Assembly: GCA_034008185.1 (NCBI GenBank)
Contig: CM067081.1
Span: 15,685,821 to 15,749,820, forward strand
Direction: 5' to 3'
Source: Gorsachius magnificus
Lineage: Eukaryota; Chordata; Aves; Pelecaniformes; Ardeidae
Length of the DNA: 64,000 bases
The position numbers and the translations under genes were made by a program. A model generated the notes under the pieces. It saw nothing but the letters and a program-made list of their open reading frames with translations, was not told the origin of the DNA and searched no databases. Positions 51,690 to 64,000 of the stretch are shown here, piece after piece. The first letter of the stretch is position 1; every line of letters starts with the position of its first letter.

Positions 51690-51835
51690 AAGGTGTGTGT
51701 GTGGGGTGGTTTTGTGGTTTGTTTTCTTGGTGTTGGTTTTTGGGGTTTTTTTTTTTCTTGGTTTGGGGTTTTGGGGTTTTTTGGAGTATTTTTTCTTTTT
51801 TTTAAAAAAAAAAATTAAAAAAAAAACTATTTGGG
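51690..51835 (+). repeat. Low-complexity GT/T-rich tract with A-rich end
   Basis: Starts with (GT)n, continues as TTTGGGG-like and GGTTTTTT-like units, then T8 followed by two long A runs. Several G4 blocks (for example 51739, 51765 and 51773) are separated by T runs, so the + strand could form G-quadruplexes. No transposon was recognised. Confidence 0.8.
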
Positions 51836-54800
51836 GTGTTTACTTGAGCTGTTAGCCAGTGTGATGTGTTATGCTAATAAAGCAATTTTGAAACCCAAGT
51901 TTTGTTACCTTTATATAGAATCTTCTTTTTCCTTGTTATTAGAGCAAAAACCCTTCAGCTGAATTGGAAGATCTGTGAGTTTTGGGAAGAGTGTTGGGAG
52001 GAAAATAACTTGGATTTTTGTTCACTGCCTATAAGTGTTTTGGTTTTTAAGCCTTCAAGAGCTCAACAGAGTTTCAGCCTGTTTGAACCTTTAACAGGGT
52101 TTAAAATCTGCACAAAATCTACATCTTGGTATAGACAACGTTTAATGAAGGATCAGAATATTAATTTTACTTTATTAACTAAGTTTTGTACACCTGGTAT
52201 TCAAAAGTTACTACAAGAAAAACATACTGAGCTCAACTAATCACTGACTTACAAGTCACTTTTAATATTCCCATGAAACCATTCTCGGTAATAATTTGAT
52301 CAAAGAATGCTAAAAATGAAATGGAGGAAAAAAAACCGCTTTTACAAAAGCAGAGTGGTTTAGATCTAACATGTGGGTTATTGATAAATATTCTAAGTTG
52401 TTCTATTTTTCAGTGGGATATTTAAGTCTTAAACTGGTGTACTTGCGCAGCATGACTGCTAAGTAGTAGGTCTGTTGCTACTCTGACCGTTACTGGTCCA
52501 GGTAAAATCAGAGTAAATACTTGCCTCAAAAGTTTTGTAAGTGCACCTGTGCAAGCAAAAATCTCAGATGTTCTGATTATCTACATCAGTAGAATAAACC
52601 ATAAAAGTGTAAGCTTTATTAAGAAAAGGGTAATCACATAATTTTGTTCATAACCGTATCCACGCCACAGGGGTGGTTTTGGGGGGGAGGGAGGTTGGGT
52701 GGTGGCTTTGGTGGTATTGAACAGCTTGCAAGTTCTTGAAGCACAGCTACCAGCAAAATTGAAGCGTAGAGCAAGCAAGGTACAAGTTCATACAGCAGGT
52801 GATGTGAGGTAGGGCTTCTAGGGAGACTGAATGGGAAGGAACTGAAAGATTACGCAGAATTGGCATTTCTGCATTTCTGCCTTGTGTTGAAGAGAAGTTG
52901 CTCCACAAAAGCAATAAAACAGGTAATGATGTAGCTTAAAGTAGTAATGACAATTTGAAATGATAATTGCATGCCTATACAATACGGTGCACTATGCTCC
53001 TCAGTGACAAAACTAGCACGCCACTACTTTATTTCCTGTAGTCAAGTTAGGCTCGATATAGAAGCCTAACAGCAGCAATGGGCTTGTTTTGTGCTGTGTT
53101 TTTTGGTCAGGAAATACAGGTGGCTGTTTTGTTTGCCACAGGCAAAGCAGGCTGATGAAGAATACTGAGTGTCTGACCAACAGGAGTTGATGTGGGGAAA
53201 CGAGAAAGCAAGAAACATGTAGGTGCAAGTCTGCTAGTAAAGGAATTTGTCATGGTTTATTCTTGGAGGAACCGATACTAACAACGAATTCATGCCTGTG
53301 CCATTGTCTGTCTTCAGATATCCTACTAGACATTTAAAAGTGTGAATAAATTATAGTATTTTACAAACTTTCTAATGTTCAATGCTTTTTTTTTTTTTAA
53401 CAACTTCTTCTCTGTTCCTTATATAAATAGTTACGGCAGTTATGGTTCATCTCAAACACCAGAATAAAAAATGAAGTTGTTCCTTGCTACACACAGCTCC
53501 TTTTTGATTTATGACTTGTTCTTCCAGTTGACCAGCTTGGTTTTACTGCTGTGCTGTGTAAAACTAAAGTAAACTTTGAATGCTTTAATTAACTTCCCTA
53601 CTATATGATGATAGAGCAAATAGTTTCAGTGTGTGTGTTCATTACAGAAAGATGTATTCAACTCATCTGTGAACCTTTTATTTGCCCATATGTATACAAT
53701 CGGATACATAAATCAAAAGATACATTATTTTATTCTAATCAGAAGTCAGAATTGTAACATACACACACATTTTAAGAAATAACACCATTAAAATCCTCAC
53801 TGTTCAATACAGAATTCGAGTGATTGACACATCCTTGGAATGAAAAGGTATAGCAATGTTACACTGAGGTATTTTGTGTAAAGCTAGTCAAGGACTTGTA
53901 TAGCATGAAATTTCTGTTCTTTCGAAGTAGAAATTACCAGGTATGCCCGAGATCTAAAAGTTGTAGTTCCGATTCTGTAAATTTTTGTATTTGAAGTTAC
54001 TTCGTGTGGTTTTTAATTCTCATTAGAGAGTAACTTTATGCAGCTTAGCCACTGTGACAAAAATCATAAAGAGGGGGAAGAAATCTTGGTTGTGAGTTAT
54101 GTGCTTTTTTTATGCTCTAGGTTGTGACCTGTTTTTTTGTTCTAGTAGCACTAGGTGTGCCATTGGTGCTAATGTCACCAGTAGCAACAGGAGAGACAGT
54201 AAAAATTAATGAGTTTTAATTTCCTTTTTTAATACTACTCTGTATCAAGATACAAGCTTTTTGATTGTACAATTAATTGAAGCCAATTTGCAGGTTTTTA
54301 GAGACTGACTACTTCCTTCTTCAGTGAATGATTTGGTATTAATAGTATTAAGACTGATTATCGGAAGTCTGATATTTTAACTCTTTATTCAACATGCTTC
54401 CGTTTGATTAATTCATTTTTGTTCCAAGATTATGTTTTGCTTCATTTGAAGAAACATGTTGGGAACTGAGTAACACAGTCAGGCTGCTCCTTAAAGAAAA
54501 GGGGAAGGGTCAAAAGGATAATTTCTTTAATCAATGCTTATAGCATTGCTGTTCAGAGGCAGCCAGTGGATTTCGATTGATTGTGGCAATTCAGTCACTT
54601 CTTATAAGGAAAGCCTGTGTGCTTAACGTCTTTATTTTTGGTTTGGCTTTGACCTCTCTGATTAAGTCCATCAGTAGTTATTTGCTGGTCAAATATGTCA
54701 GTGGTATAGAAGAAACTGGCAGTTAAGATTTCAAAAGCTCAAAGTTGTGGTAGGTTTGATTCTAAAAATAATTACATATACACAATTCAGTTGCTTGTGT

Positions 54801-57800
54801 GTATGTGTGAGTGTTCTTATGTCTGTTAAGATGTTTAAATAGAGTTTGTACTAAGTAACTTAATTTTCTGGAACTCTTCTACTGGTTGCTTTTGCAAATT
54901 CAAATGACACAACTTGTAGTTCAGCCTGCTTCTGTTTTCACTAGTTCATCAGATTGTAGGCTGCATGAATGAGTCCAACCTGGCTAAAAAAATTCAAGTA
55001 GTGCCCTTTTAGACAGATGCACCTTCCACCAACAGCAAGAGAATTTGGAAACAGTAGATATGGCTGTCACCTAGTCTGACCTACGTGATTAATGCCGGAT
55101 AATGTAATCCATGAATTTTGCTGTTGACAATATGTACATTTATTCTTACCAAATACTGTTTTATTTAAATGTTTGCTTTCAGTGAAGTCATGCAAAGACC
55201 ATGCAGGAGAAGCTGAAGATTGTTCCTGTGTGAAACGGGGATAGGATTCTGAAATTAATTTATCTTTTTGAGAGATCAGGCAGAATATTGGATTTTTTTT
55301 GCATTAGAGAAGTAAAAAAGTAGTGGAAAATGAATGGAAATAATGTTTAACATTAACTCCTCTCTCTGAAGGATAAACTTAATATTACTTCTAGTGCTTG
55401 AACACTTTGGAGACCTGAGTCTACTAAAATATCGGACACCATTTTAATTAAAAAAAAAAAAAAAAAGTTTGAATATTCCAATGGAAGTGAGATTTAAAAT
55501 TTTAATTTTTTTTCTTGACTATACTCAGAGAACAAGGGGAAGATAAAAATGGGTTCCTGTAGTCTGTAGAGGCAGCAGCTTGCATATTGTCTTTACTTTT
55601 CAAAGTCAATGCAATCTATCCAAACAACATTGTAAAGCCAATTTTAATTCACATATAAGAATTGGTTTGAAACTTCTCACCTTCTTATGGACTTAAGACA
55701 GTCATGTTTTATTAATTAATAACATTTAAACCAAAAATTAGTTAGTTTCTTCACAGCTGTTTGTGGTAGAGAGAGGTAGTGGATTAAATCCGAGGTCTAG
55801 TTTTCTTGACAGGGATTTCATAACATTTCCCACACAGTACTTTACTTGTCTCAGGCTTTGGATAAATATGTGTCTAGATTTCTGCGGCTTCAGTAATTGC
55901 CTGTTTGTTTACTGAAGCTCTGGTTTGTAACTTCCTTTAGTGAGACTTTTCAAATTTGAGAGGTGGGTGATGCAGTGGGTTGTAAGAATAAAAGATGCAC
56001 TTGTATTTTTTTTACGCAGGTTTAGTGATCAGTAAATGTAATTGAAGATTAGCACCTTACGGCACTTCAGCCTCTAAAAGGTAATACAATAAAAAGCTTG
56101 TATCAGCTATTTCAAAAGAAGAAAGATGTGTGTGCTGATTCCTGAAAGTGAAACCAGGCCTGATGTTTAAAAGGAAATTTGGTTCTCTTGTGGTTATGCC
56201 AGTCTGATAGGCACATAATGTTCCTCCCTTCTCACGGGAGGCCGAGGAAAACAATCATACAAAGACATGTTTTAACAGTGTCTTGCTAGGCACAACAGTG
56301 TTTAGCCGTGTTTTGAAGAATTCTGGGAAGTAAGGCTTGGGCATTATCTATGAGGCCAAACGATGAGAAATTTTGAATAAATGGTGTGGGGAAATAGATG
56401 CTACATACTGAAATTATTATAAAACTTATTACTGCCTGAGGGTACACTTCACAACAAAAGCATTAATTAAAAGCAGTATTATCCTGGCAAGACGTGGAGA
56501 ACAAGATCTGTTCTTGTAACAGAAGCATAATTGCAGTCTTGTCAAAATATCATTAGACCCTGTGGCAATTTAAAGAACATCTTTCCAACGTGGCTTGGCT
56601 TTTTGGAGTCCATTTTTTATGCTTTAAGTAATTTAGCCGTTTTCTATCTACAACTTTTTCTTTTAGTTTTTTCGGTCAGGTTGAATAGTGGTGTTTTTGT
56701 GAAGATCAGAAAAAAGTGAGACAAATGGGACCAGATGCCCTTCAGCATATTAAAGGGAGTAATACATTGTTTTTGCAAAGCTGTTTTATCCTCCTACAAT
56801 ACAAACCTGACGGCTGCTTGGTATGGAAAATTAGGAAGGGGAGATGCATTATAAAGATGTGATGGTTGTTAATTCAACCCTCCTTTATTTTAGAAGATTG
56901 TTTTCAACTTGCGTTAATGAAGCACAAGATATGGCAGACTATCTGAAACAGGTTTTATCAGCAGTGTGCTGGATGCAACATGCTCGGCAATGTCATGACT
57001 GCTGTATTCAAGAAATGTTGCATGTACTTGAACGCGTCCTTATGAAGGCTGTCTTTACAGTGAGGCATTGCCATCTAAAAGGGGAAGACTGCTTTTGTTG
57101 TGTTACCATGTTGAGATACTAGCAGCAAAAAGAGTGAGCTCAAATACAGTCATTATTTTAACTATAAAAATTTGAAATGTAAACTCATTAAACAATGAAT
57201 AAAAATATATGTCCATCCATACATGGACATTGTTATTTTTTAGCTTAATTTTTAGTCTCTTGTATTTTTGGTAACTGTTTGGTATATTTAGTTCTGTGGT
57301 TTATAGGCATTTAGACCAGCTGATCACAACTGACTTTCAGCTTCTTAAAGAACTCAATTGCCCTTAGCAGAGTTGCTTGGTGGTATTTTGAAGAGTTCAG
57401 TTCTCCTAGTTGCTTACATTTGGCAATAGTTTGAGAAGGCATAGTTTAATTATTTTTTCTTCTTTATTTGTTATTTTGTCCTAAAGGTTCTCAAGTGCTT
57501 TTGAGATTTAAAAGTGCTCTTCTCTAAGGTGTTTCTTTTCATTGATTTCAGGGGAGGCAAAAATATTAAAAAACCAAAATTGCTTGGTGGTCCTGAGATA
57601 GTGAACTTCAGCTTTCTGAAGCTGGTTATGAAGAGATTGAGCCAGTTTGCTGTTTTAAATAAATAGTAATTGAATCACTTCAATTCCCAAATTCAGCAGT
57701 TATTTTGATAGTATACAAATGTTGAAAAACTTAAGTTTCATTTCAGTGTTGAATTACCTCATGAAACTTGTTTACTGTGCAAAACTTCGTGTCTTTTGGT

Positions 57801-58174
57801 CTCTTTTGGTTTTTTGGTTTTTTTTCTAAATGTGCTTTTTTTCATGAAAGCATTTTTCATCGATATGAGTAAAAAGTAATCTTCAGGCATTGGCAATTCA
57901 GTCTGTCTGCAGCATTCAAGGTAATCTTTGTTTAAATAAGTTCTTAATTGGCAACTTCTCAGACTTTAAACTGATTAGATTTCTTTCTTCCCAAAACTGT
58001 ACTCTTGGGAAGTAACTTGAAACAAATACTTTATAAGGTGGCTTAGTGAAAACCTGGTGTGATGTGAGCGCTGCTGCTCCGTGCATCCCATGGTATATGC
58101 TGGTGACGTGAATCTGACAGGCTTTTTCTTCCTTAGTCCCTCTGTCTTAGATGTCTGAAATAGAAACTTAAATA

Positions 58175-59165
58175 ATCATAGAATCATAGAATCACTTTGG
58201 TTGGAAAAGACCCTTAAGGTCATCGAGTCCAACCGTTAACCTAGCACTGCCATCCCACCACTAAACCATGGCCCTAAGCACCTCATCTATCCTTCTTTTA
58301 AATACCTCCAGGGATGAGGACTCGACCACCTCCCTGGGCAGCCCATTCCAGAGTCTGACAACCCTCTCGGTGAAGAAGTTTTTCCTAATGTCTAGCCTAA
58401 ACCTGCCCTGGCACAGCTTCAGACCATTCCCCCTCGTCCTATCTTCTGTTACCAGGGAGAAGAGGCCGACCCCCACCTCGCTACAGCCTCCTGTCAGGCA
58501 GTTGCAGAGGGCGATCAGGTCTCCCCTCAGCCTCCTCTTCTCCAGACTAAACAACCCCAGTTCCCTCAGCCATTCCTCGTATGACTTGTGTTCCAGACCC
58601 CTCACCAGCTTGGTTGCTCTCCTCTGGACCTGTTCCAGCAAGGCAACATCTTTCTTGTAGTGAGGGGCCCAAAACTGAACACAGTATTTGAGGTGCGGCC
58701 TCACCAGCACCGAGTACAGGGGCACGATCACTTCCCTACTCCTGCTGGCCACACTATTCCTGATACAGGCCAGGATGCCATTGGCCTTCTTGGCCACCTG
58801 GGCACACTGCTGGCTCATATTCAGCCAGATGTCAACCAGTACCCCCAGGTCTTTTTCCACCAGGCAGCTTTCCAGCCACTCTTCCCCAAGCCTGTAGCGC
58901 TGCATGGGGTTGTTGTGACCGAAGTGCAGGACCCGGCACTTGGCTTTATTGAACCTCATACAATTGGCCTTGGCCCATCGATCCAGCCTGTCCAGGTCCC
59001 TTTGCAGAGCCCTCCTCCCCTCAAGCAGGTCAACAATCCCCCCCCCCGCAGGTGTCATCTGCAAATTTACTGAGGGCGCACTCAATCCCCTCATCCAGGT
59101 CATTGATAAAGATATTAAACAAGATCGGCCCTAGAACGGAGCCCTGGGGGACACCCCTTGTGACC
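58175..59165 (-). mobile_element. CR1 LINE, 5'-truncated, antisense to YAP1
   Basis: About 1 kb of CR1 on the - strand. The 3' end is at 58175, with complements of the terminal octamer (AATCATAGAATCATAGAATC). The C-terminal part of the reverse transcriptase is uninterrupted for 280 codons (59103 to 58261), with motifs such as [31 protein letters not shown] and [21 protein letters not shown] sequence. The FADD catalytic box lies just upstream, but a C9-C10 run at about 59037-59047 breaks the frame after it. The element is truncated and inactive, yet less decayed than the CR1 at 47979-49640. Confidence 0.93.
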
Positions 59166-60720
59166 TGCAGGCTCCCCTGTTATTTAAAATGCTTGGACTT
59201 TCTGATGACTCTGCATCTGGATATGTGAATTTTAAGAGTAGTCAATATAGTATCTACACAAATACATACTCTGTGTCTGTGTTTTGAAGTTTTCTGGGTT
59301 TATACATTTTAAAATGTATAAAAGATTTTATGGCTTAGGAGCTGTAGCCTGTAGGAAGAGTTTGCTCTTGACAAGGCAGCATTGTCTATTGACTCCATTA
59401 AGAATGTAGGTTTAGCTAGCTTGGGAACAAGTTCCAGCATGTGACATTATAAATAGCACTCTCATGTAACGAATGTAGGCTTAATAAGTGGACCGTAATT
59501 TCCTCTACCACTTCACCAGGGTTTTTTGTTTGAGTCCACTGTACTGATGCAGAATATGAGACTCTATGATGACTGTCTTGAGGTGGTACTATGTTTTCCT
59601 CAGGGAGTGTTGGATCAAAATAAGGCTAAATTGGTCAAAGTGTTGTCTTTCCTCTTGTTTTCCTGGGCATGGGGTTTTTTTTCTGTTTAACCATACCTAG
59701 AAATGGAACCTTGTAGCTCAATGACTCAAAAATCTGTAAGAGTAGTGCTGAATCGCCGACCTGTCCCAGTTCTCATGAGCTCAAATACGTTCTGAACAGC
59801 TAATTGTTTGATCTAGCGAAAAGTAATTAAAATTTAGAAGAAAAAAAGTACCTGTCCAGATTGTCATAGGTCTGTTTTCTTAATAGAACATCCTGCAGGC
59901 TGAAGTCAGCATCATCTGAAGTAGCAGTTTTCAAAAGACGATCAATGACTATCTGGCCACCCTTTAGATGTGAGCTCGTGATATTAAAATTGTGGCAAAC
60001 TAAAGCATTCCTTCTCTGCAGCAAGCAGTGAATGGAGGAAACCTTGTCTTTGTGTAGCTTGTGTCTTTTATGTCAGGTCTGGCTTCATTGCTGACTATGA
60101 TTTTGTTTTGTCTTCTGGATTTGGACTTGGCTTTGTATTAAAACATTTCCTCCTTTCACCCTTTCTCCCAATTCTGTTGTATTTGGTGGAGAATTATTAG
60201 GACTGGATCTCCTTCAGCATGAATTGCAGGTCAGATTTCTCTTTGCATTTATGAAAATAGAAAGGCAACAGAAATTCCAGTAGCTTTCAGTGTGAGACTC
60301 CTAATTTCAGGTAGTATTTGTAATATGCCTAAATGGATTTCCCAGCTGGGAAGATGAAACTATGTAATCTCTTGTAAATTAATATTTTGCAGAGTTAAAT
60401 GCTGCCAGCTTTGCCTTGTCTCCTCCCTACACCACTAGAAGAAGTCTCAACAGCTTTTGGTGGAATGTGACAAACATGATCCCTGTTAAAAATAAAAATC
60501 TGTTATAAACAAAACGTTTATGTTTTTAGCCTTGATTGAAAGTGTAGCTCTCATCAGCCTTTCCAATAGTTTTACAACAAACATATAAGAGCAGTGTGGT
60601 CAACCAGCATAATTTTCTTTAAAAACAATTTAATTGTATTTTTGGCTACTTTAGGGGAAATCATTGTCCAAGTTCTGAAACTGAGTGCATTTTGGAAGGG
60701 TGACATTCACCTTTTAGACA

Positions 60721-60728
60721 GTCTAAGC
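60721..60728 (+). repeat. Target-site duplication, left (GTCTAAGC)
   Basis: The 8-base sequence GTCTAAGC directly precedes the hAT-like element and is repeated exactly at 61009-61016. Confidence 0.85.
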
Positions 60729-61008
60729 CAGTGGTCTCCAACATGGGGTGTGTGCATCCCAGGCAGGGTGCAAGACAGTTCATTGGGGTGGGGGAAGAAA
60801 ATGGTTTTGTACCGTTAATGAATTTCTAAAAAAGTGTTTAGTTCATCTTTAGCTCCTCCTTTTTTGTTTTCTATTTTTGTGTATGTTTTATAATGTACGT
60901 AATATTGTAGTACTTGTATATAATCTATAAATATATATATAATGGGGGTGCATACCCAAAAATTTTTTACTGGTAGGGTTCATGGTCAAAAAAGTTTGGA
61001 CATCGCTG
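60729..61008. mobile_element. hAT-like non-autonomous DNA transposon (280 bp)
   Basis: It begins CAGTGGTCTCCAAC and ends GTTTGGACATCGCTG, whose reverse complement is CAGCGATGTCCAAAC. These form short terminal inverted repeats of the CAG-type seen in hAT/Charlie elements. It is flanked by perfect 8-base duplications (GTCTAAGC), the target-site size of hAT transposases. The interior is AT-rich with a TA-rich core (about 60890-60945) and has no transposase frame, so it would have needed a transposase in trans. Confidence 0.85.
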
Positions 61009-61016
61009 GTCTAAGC
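61009..61016 (+). repeat. Target-site duplication, right (GTCTAAGC)
   Basis: Exact copy of 60721-60728, directly after the element's right end. Confidence 0.85.
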
Positions 61017-62102
61017 CACTTTGTAACAAGCATTTTGGCATGTGGGTTTTTGTTGGGTTCTTTGTCTCACTTCCCTTTCCTGTTGGAAAACAAAGGAACA
61101 AAGCATTTTGCAGTTTTGGTTTTAGTTCATCAGGTTTACCTGCATGGGTGTGCGTGAGGTCTGGTGCGAACAATTAAATTGTGGTGGGATTGTTTTGATT
61201 TACTTGTTCTGGTTTAAACATTTTAGGAGTTGCATTTTGATACGATGTCAGAATTGAATTTCCAGGAAATACTGGCCACTTCTAAACAGCATAATATTAG
61301 GTTTACTGGTGTTTATAGGCTGAATACAAAAAATAAAGCTTGTCATAGTTTAAGCTAAAACCCTAACTTTGGAGGTCAGGTGTGATATTTGATGAGTTGA
61401 GTCATCTATATTGCTGAAATGGAAAGTGTGAAACTAGCTGCTTTTGATCTGCATCCTTGTTTTTGTCTTTATTCTTCTCCCTGTTCTGTGTGATCAATTT
61501 ATGTAATTTTTTGTTAATTTAGAAAGTATGAGCTTATTGACGTGTCAGTTTACATCGTAAGTCATAAACAGAAAGAAACTGAGGTACCTAATCCAATGGT
61601 TAAGTTTTTTGCTATACATGCAACTCTTTTCAATTCAAATTTTGAGAAAGATGGGTGTTCATGCTAGTTTTAGTAATTTTCCTATAATTCTATTTTGCTC
61701 AAAAAAAGTCAGTAGCTCTGGGCATCTTTTTTTCAGTAGTTTGGGGATTTATATAGGGCATTTGGTACTACATCGACTTGTTATCGGTGAAGTACTCAGC
61801 ATTTTCTTAAAAATGTCTTTTGAAGGGGGTTGCTTTCCAAAGCTGTCTTGGAAGTTCTTCCCGCATTACATACAGCAGAAAGAAGGGGCTGGTTACAGTG
61901 TGCCTGTTCCTCGGCCCAGTTGTGTCATCATTAAAGAATTACAGCAATCTGAACCTTTACATAAAAACTTTCAAAACCATAGCCCTAAACTTTAGCCTTC
62001 TCCCATGTTACAGGTTGCAGTGGGGTCTTCGTCTTGTTGCTTATGGAGGGTTATTTTCTTATTTATTAGTGTCTTTGTTGCTTTTGATATTCTTGGATAA
62101 TT

Positions 62103-62117
62103 GGGGGGGGGGGGGGG
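62103..62117 (+). repeat. G15 homopolymer
   Basis: A run of 15 G followed by T-rich sequence. Simple sequence with no associated element recognised. Confidence 0.9.
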
Positions 62118-63014
62118 TTGTTTGGGTTTTTTTCATTCCTCTTAGCTGTGGTGTCTGTAAGAATGCAGGAGTTGCAATGAGGTGATGTTGCTCCACCTTT
62201 TTCAGACACTGATTTTAATTCCTTAGATAGGAGTGGGTTAATGTAGTTATGAAGTGAAAACCTCTCAGAAAGTGTGATTACATCAGTAGAGCCCCCTAGT
62301 GTGGATTCAGTAGGTGTTGGCAAGAGTTTTTTGCCTTGTACTTCTATCATCTGAGTAACAAAGGCAGGGCTAGAAGTGCCTTAACCTTGGCACAGCGTAT
62401 ACCATAGGAGACTTTTTGCCTGCATAATAACATCAGCTGGGAGGATAACAAGTTTTGTCTCATACTGAGGTGGTCAAAGATGTGCCTGCTAGCAAAAAGG
62501 CATGTGTTACTGGCTCCTGAGTCAAGTCTTTCTCCTCTTGGGCTTTATTGTCATGGCGAGTTTGAAAGATAAGTGATCTGCTGGCGTTGTAATGGCCAGC
62601 ACATTGTGCACCTGGCTTTTGTATGGGAGCTGAGGAGGGCTTTGGCTTGGTAGATGTTAGGTGTGCTGGCCTTTGTAGCCACCCCCAAAGAGGCTTGAGA
62701 AGTCTGGTAACATTTTAAGGCAGAAGTGCTATCTCTTATTACGCCAGCTAAAAAGAAAGGCAAGTGTTGGTCATAGAAGCTCTCCTGCAAAAGAAGAAAA
62801 GAGATATTTGGTATTGTGGTTTTGTGCTTCTTAAAAAGTTTTCTCCAATAATTGTTAGTGATGCTCAGGTTTAGCTCTTTCTTATATAAACCTTTTGCTT
62901 TTTGTTTTACGGTATGGCTATTTATTGTTTCCAGCTTAGTTTCCTTAAGATTCTGGCATTGTCAGTTATTTATTGCTGTCTCCCAATATAGAGGGGTTGT
63001 TTTCTGAGAAGACT

Positions 63015-63321
63015 GGAAGTCAGGAGGACAGAGAGAGACTCTTGTCAATGGTGCCCAGCGACAGGACAAGGGGCAATGGGCACAAACTGAAGCCTAAGAG
63101 GTTTCAGTTGAATATGAGGAAGAACTTTACTTTGAGGGTGACAGAGCACTGGAACAGGCTGCCCAGGGGATGTGCGGAGTCTCCTTCTCTGGAGATATTC
63201 AAAGCCTGCCTGGACGATGTCCTGTGTAACATGCTCTGGGTGACCTTGCTTTAGCAGGAGGGTTGGACTAGATGATGTCCAGAGGACCCTTCCAACCGTT
63301 GCCATTCTGTGTGATTCTGTG
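63015..63321 (+). mobile_element. CR1 LINE, 5'-truncated 3' end
   Basis: A CR1 tail in + orientation. It carries the end of the reverse-transcriptase frame (for example LKPKRFQLNMRKNF and TEHWNRLPRG), the 3' UTR segment GGAGGGTTGGACTAGATGAT and terminal ATTCTGTG units at about 63304-63321. A small deletion relative to the copy at 8970-9328 removes one codon-sized piece. It is sense to YAP1 in intron 2. Confidence 0.9.
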
Positions 63322-64000
63322 TTTTGTGAACAGAGAAGACTGGGTAGGAAGAGGAAGCCTGTTGATTCCTCCTAGGAAGAAAAGGCTGTAGTATGAGCCT
63401 CTCTGGTACTGGTTATTGTTAAATCTTGAGAGTACTCAAACAGATTGAAACACCTAGTTAGTGGAGCTGTGCAACTTGACTATTTCTGGCAGTACTTTTG
63501 ACTCCTGGTAACATAATGAACTCAAAACAGCTGCAGAGGTGGGTTCAGCATCAAACACACTGATGGCGGAGTTTTAATTAGCTTCACCTGTCCAAACATA
63601 TGGGTGATGGCACTGGAGGCAGAACTTGACACCTACAGTTATGTAGAGAGGAAGGAGCCTGGCTTGACTTCCAGGGTGGTAAGAAAGCTTTTGGAGTAAT
63701 GCTGGGAATCAAAGTTTTATTTGTAAAGTGATACAAAATTGCACTCCCAAAATATGAAGTCTGAAAAAGCTCCTTCTTCGATACACAGTATTTATGCTAC
63801 TTTCCCCTACTTAGACCAACATTGAATCTGTTTCCTAGGAGTGGGTGCTCTGACATGGCTAGAGCTTTCAGTGTATACACTACAGATTTTATTTTTTATG
63901 TTTAAGAAAAACCTAAATAGTTGTGGCTGCCTGTGGATTGGGAGGTTTGAATTTATAGAAAATGGGGAGAGTATTTAATAAACCATCTGAAATGTAATGA

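Noticed and set aside
58268..59134. + strand frames of 130 and 161 codons
   Set aside because: They are shadows of the - strand CR1 reverse-transcriptase frame.

Overview
This window is avian genomic DNA. The evidence is several CR1 LINE copies ending in the tandem octamer typical of sauropsid CR1, an ERV-L-like provirus with a bird-type LTR, AT-rich introns with isolated CpG islands, and two vertebrate genes in the same order and orientation as in mammals. I cannot name the species from sequence alone.

Layout. Positions 1-10180 are upstream flank with no exon I can recognise and one CR1 tail near 8970-9328. A CpG island at about 10180-10510 carries the start of CFAP300, a cilia/flagella gene and dynein-arm assembly factor. 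CFAP300 runs on the + strand in seven coding exons from 10327 to 31855. Its seven exons join into a 267-codon frame, provided that exon 1 is one base shorter than the only suitable donor gives. A near-consensus RFX X-box lies 26 bases before the start codon. CFAP300 introns contain two CR1 tails, a large old foldback repeat and a MIR-like SINE. The candidate poly(A) signal is at 32119.

The second CpG island, about 32170-34260, begins almost at the CFAP300 3' end and holds YAP1 exon 1 (coding end 33354). Exon 2 is 36181-36428. Together they encode the Pro/Gln-rich N-terminus, the TEAD-binding region, two LATS-type HxRxxS sites and the first part of WW domain 1. No in-frame ATG is present where YAP1 should start; the region is full of G/C homopolymers. 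The remaining 27.5 kb (36429-64000) appears to be YAP1 intron 2; no further exon was found. It contains a diverged local duplication, an ERV-L-like 3' part with a CR1 inserted into its pol region, a second CR1 in antisense orientation, a 280-bp hAT-like non-autonomous transposon with a perfect 8-bp target-site duplication, and another CR1 tail.

CFAP300 is expected to act in motile-cilia assembly. YAP1 is the Hippo-pathway transcriptional coactivator. They are neighbours, but nothing in the sequence shows a shared function. I found no new gene system. The most informative signals are the two start/splice anomalies, the X-box, the very short CFAP300-YAP1 interval, and the nested or structured repeats.
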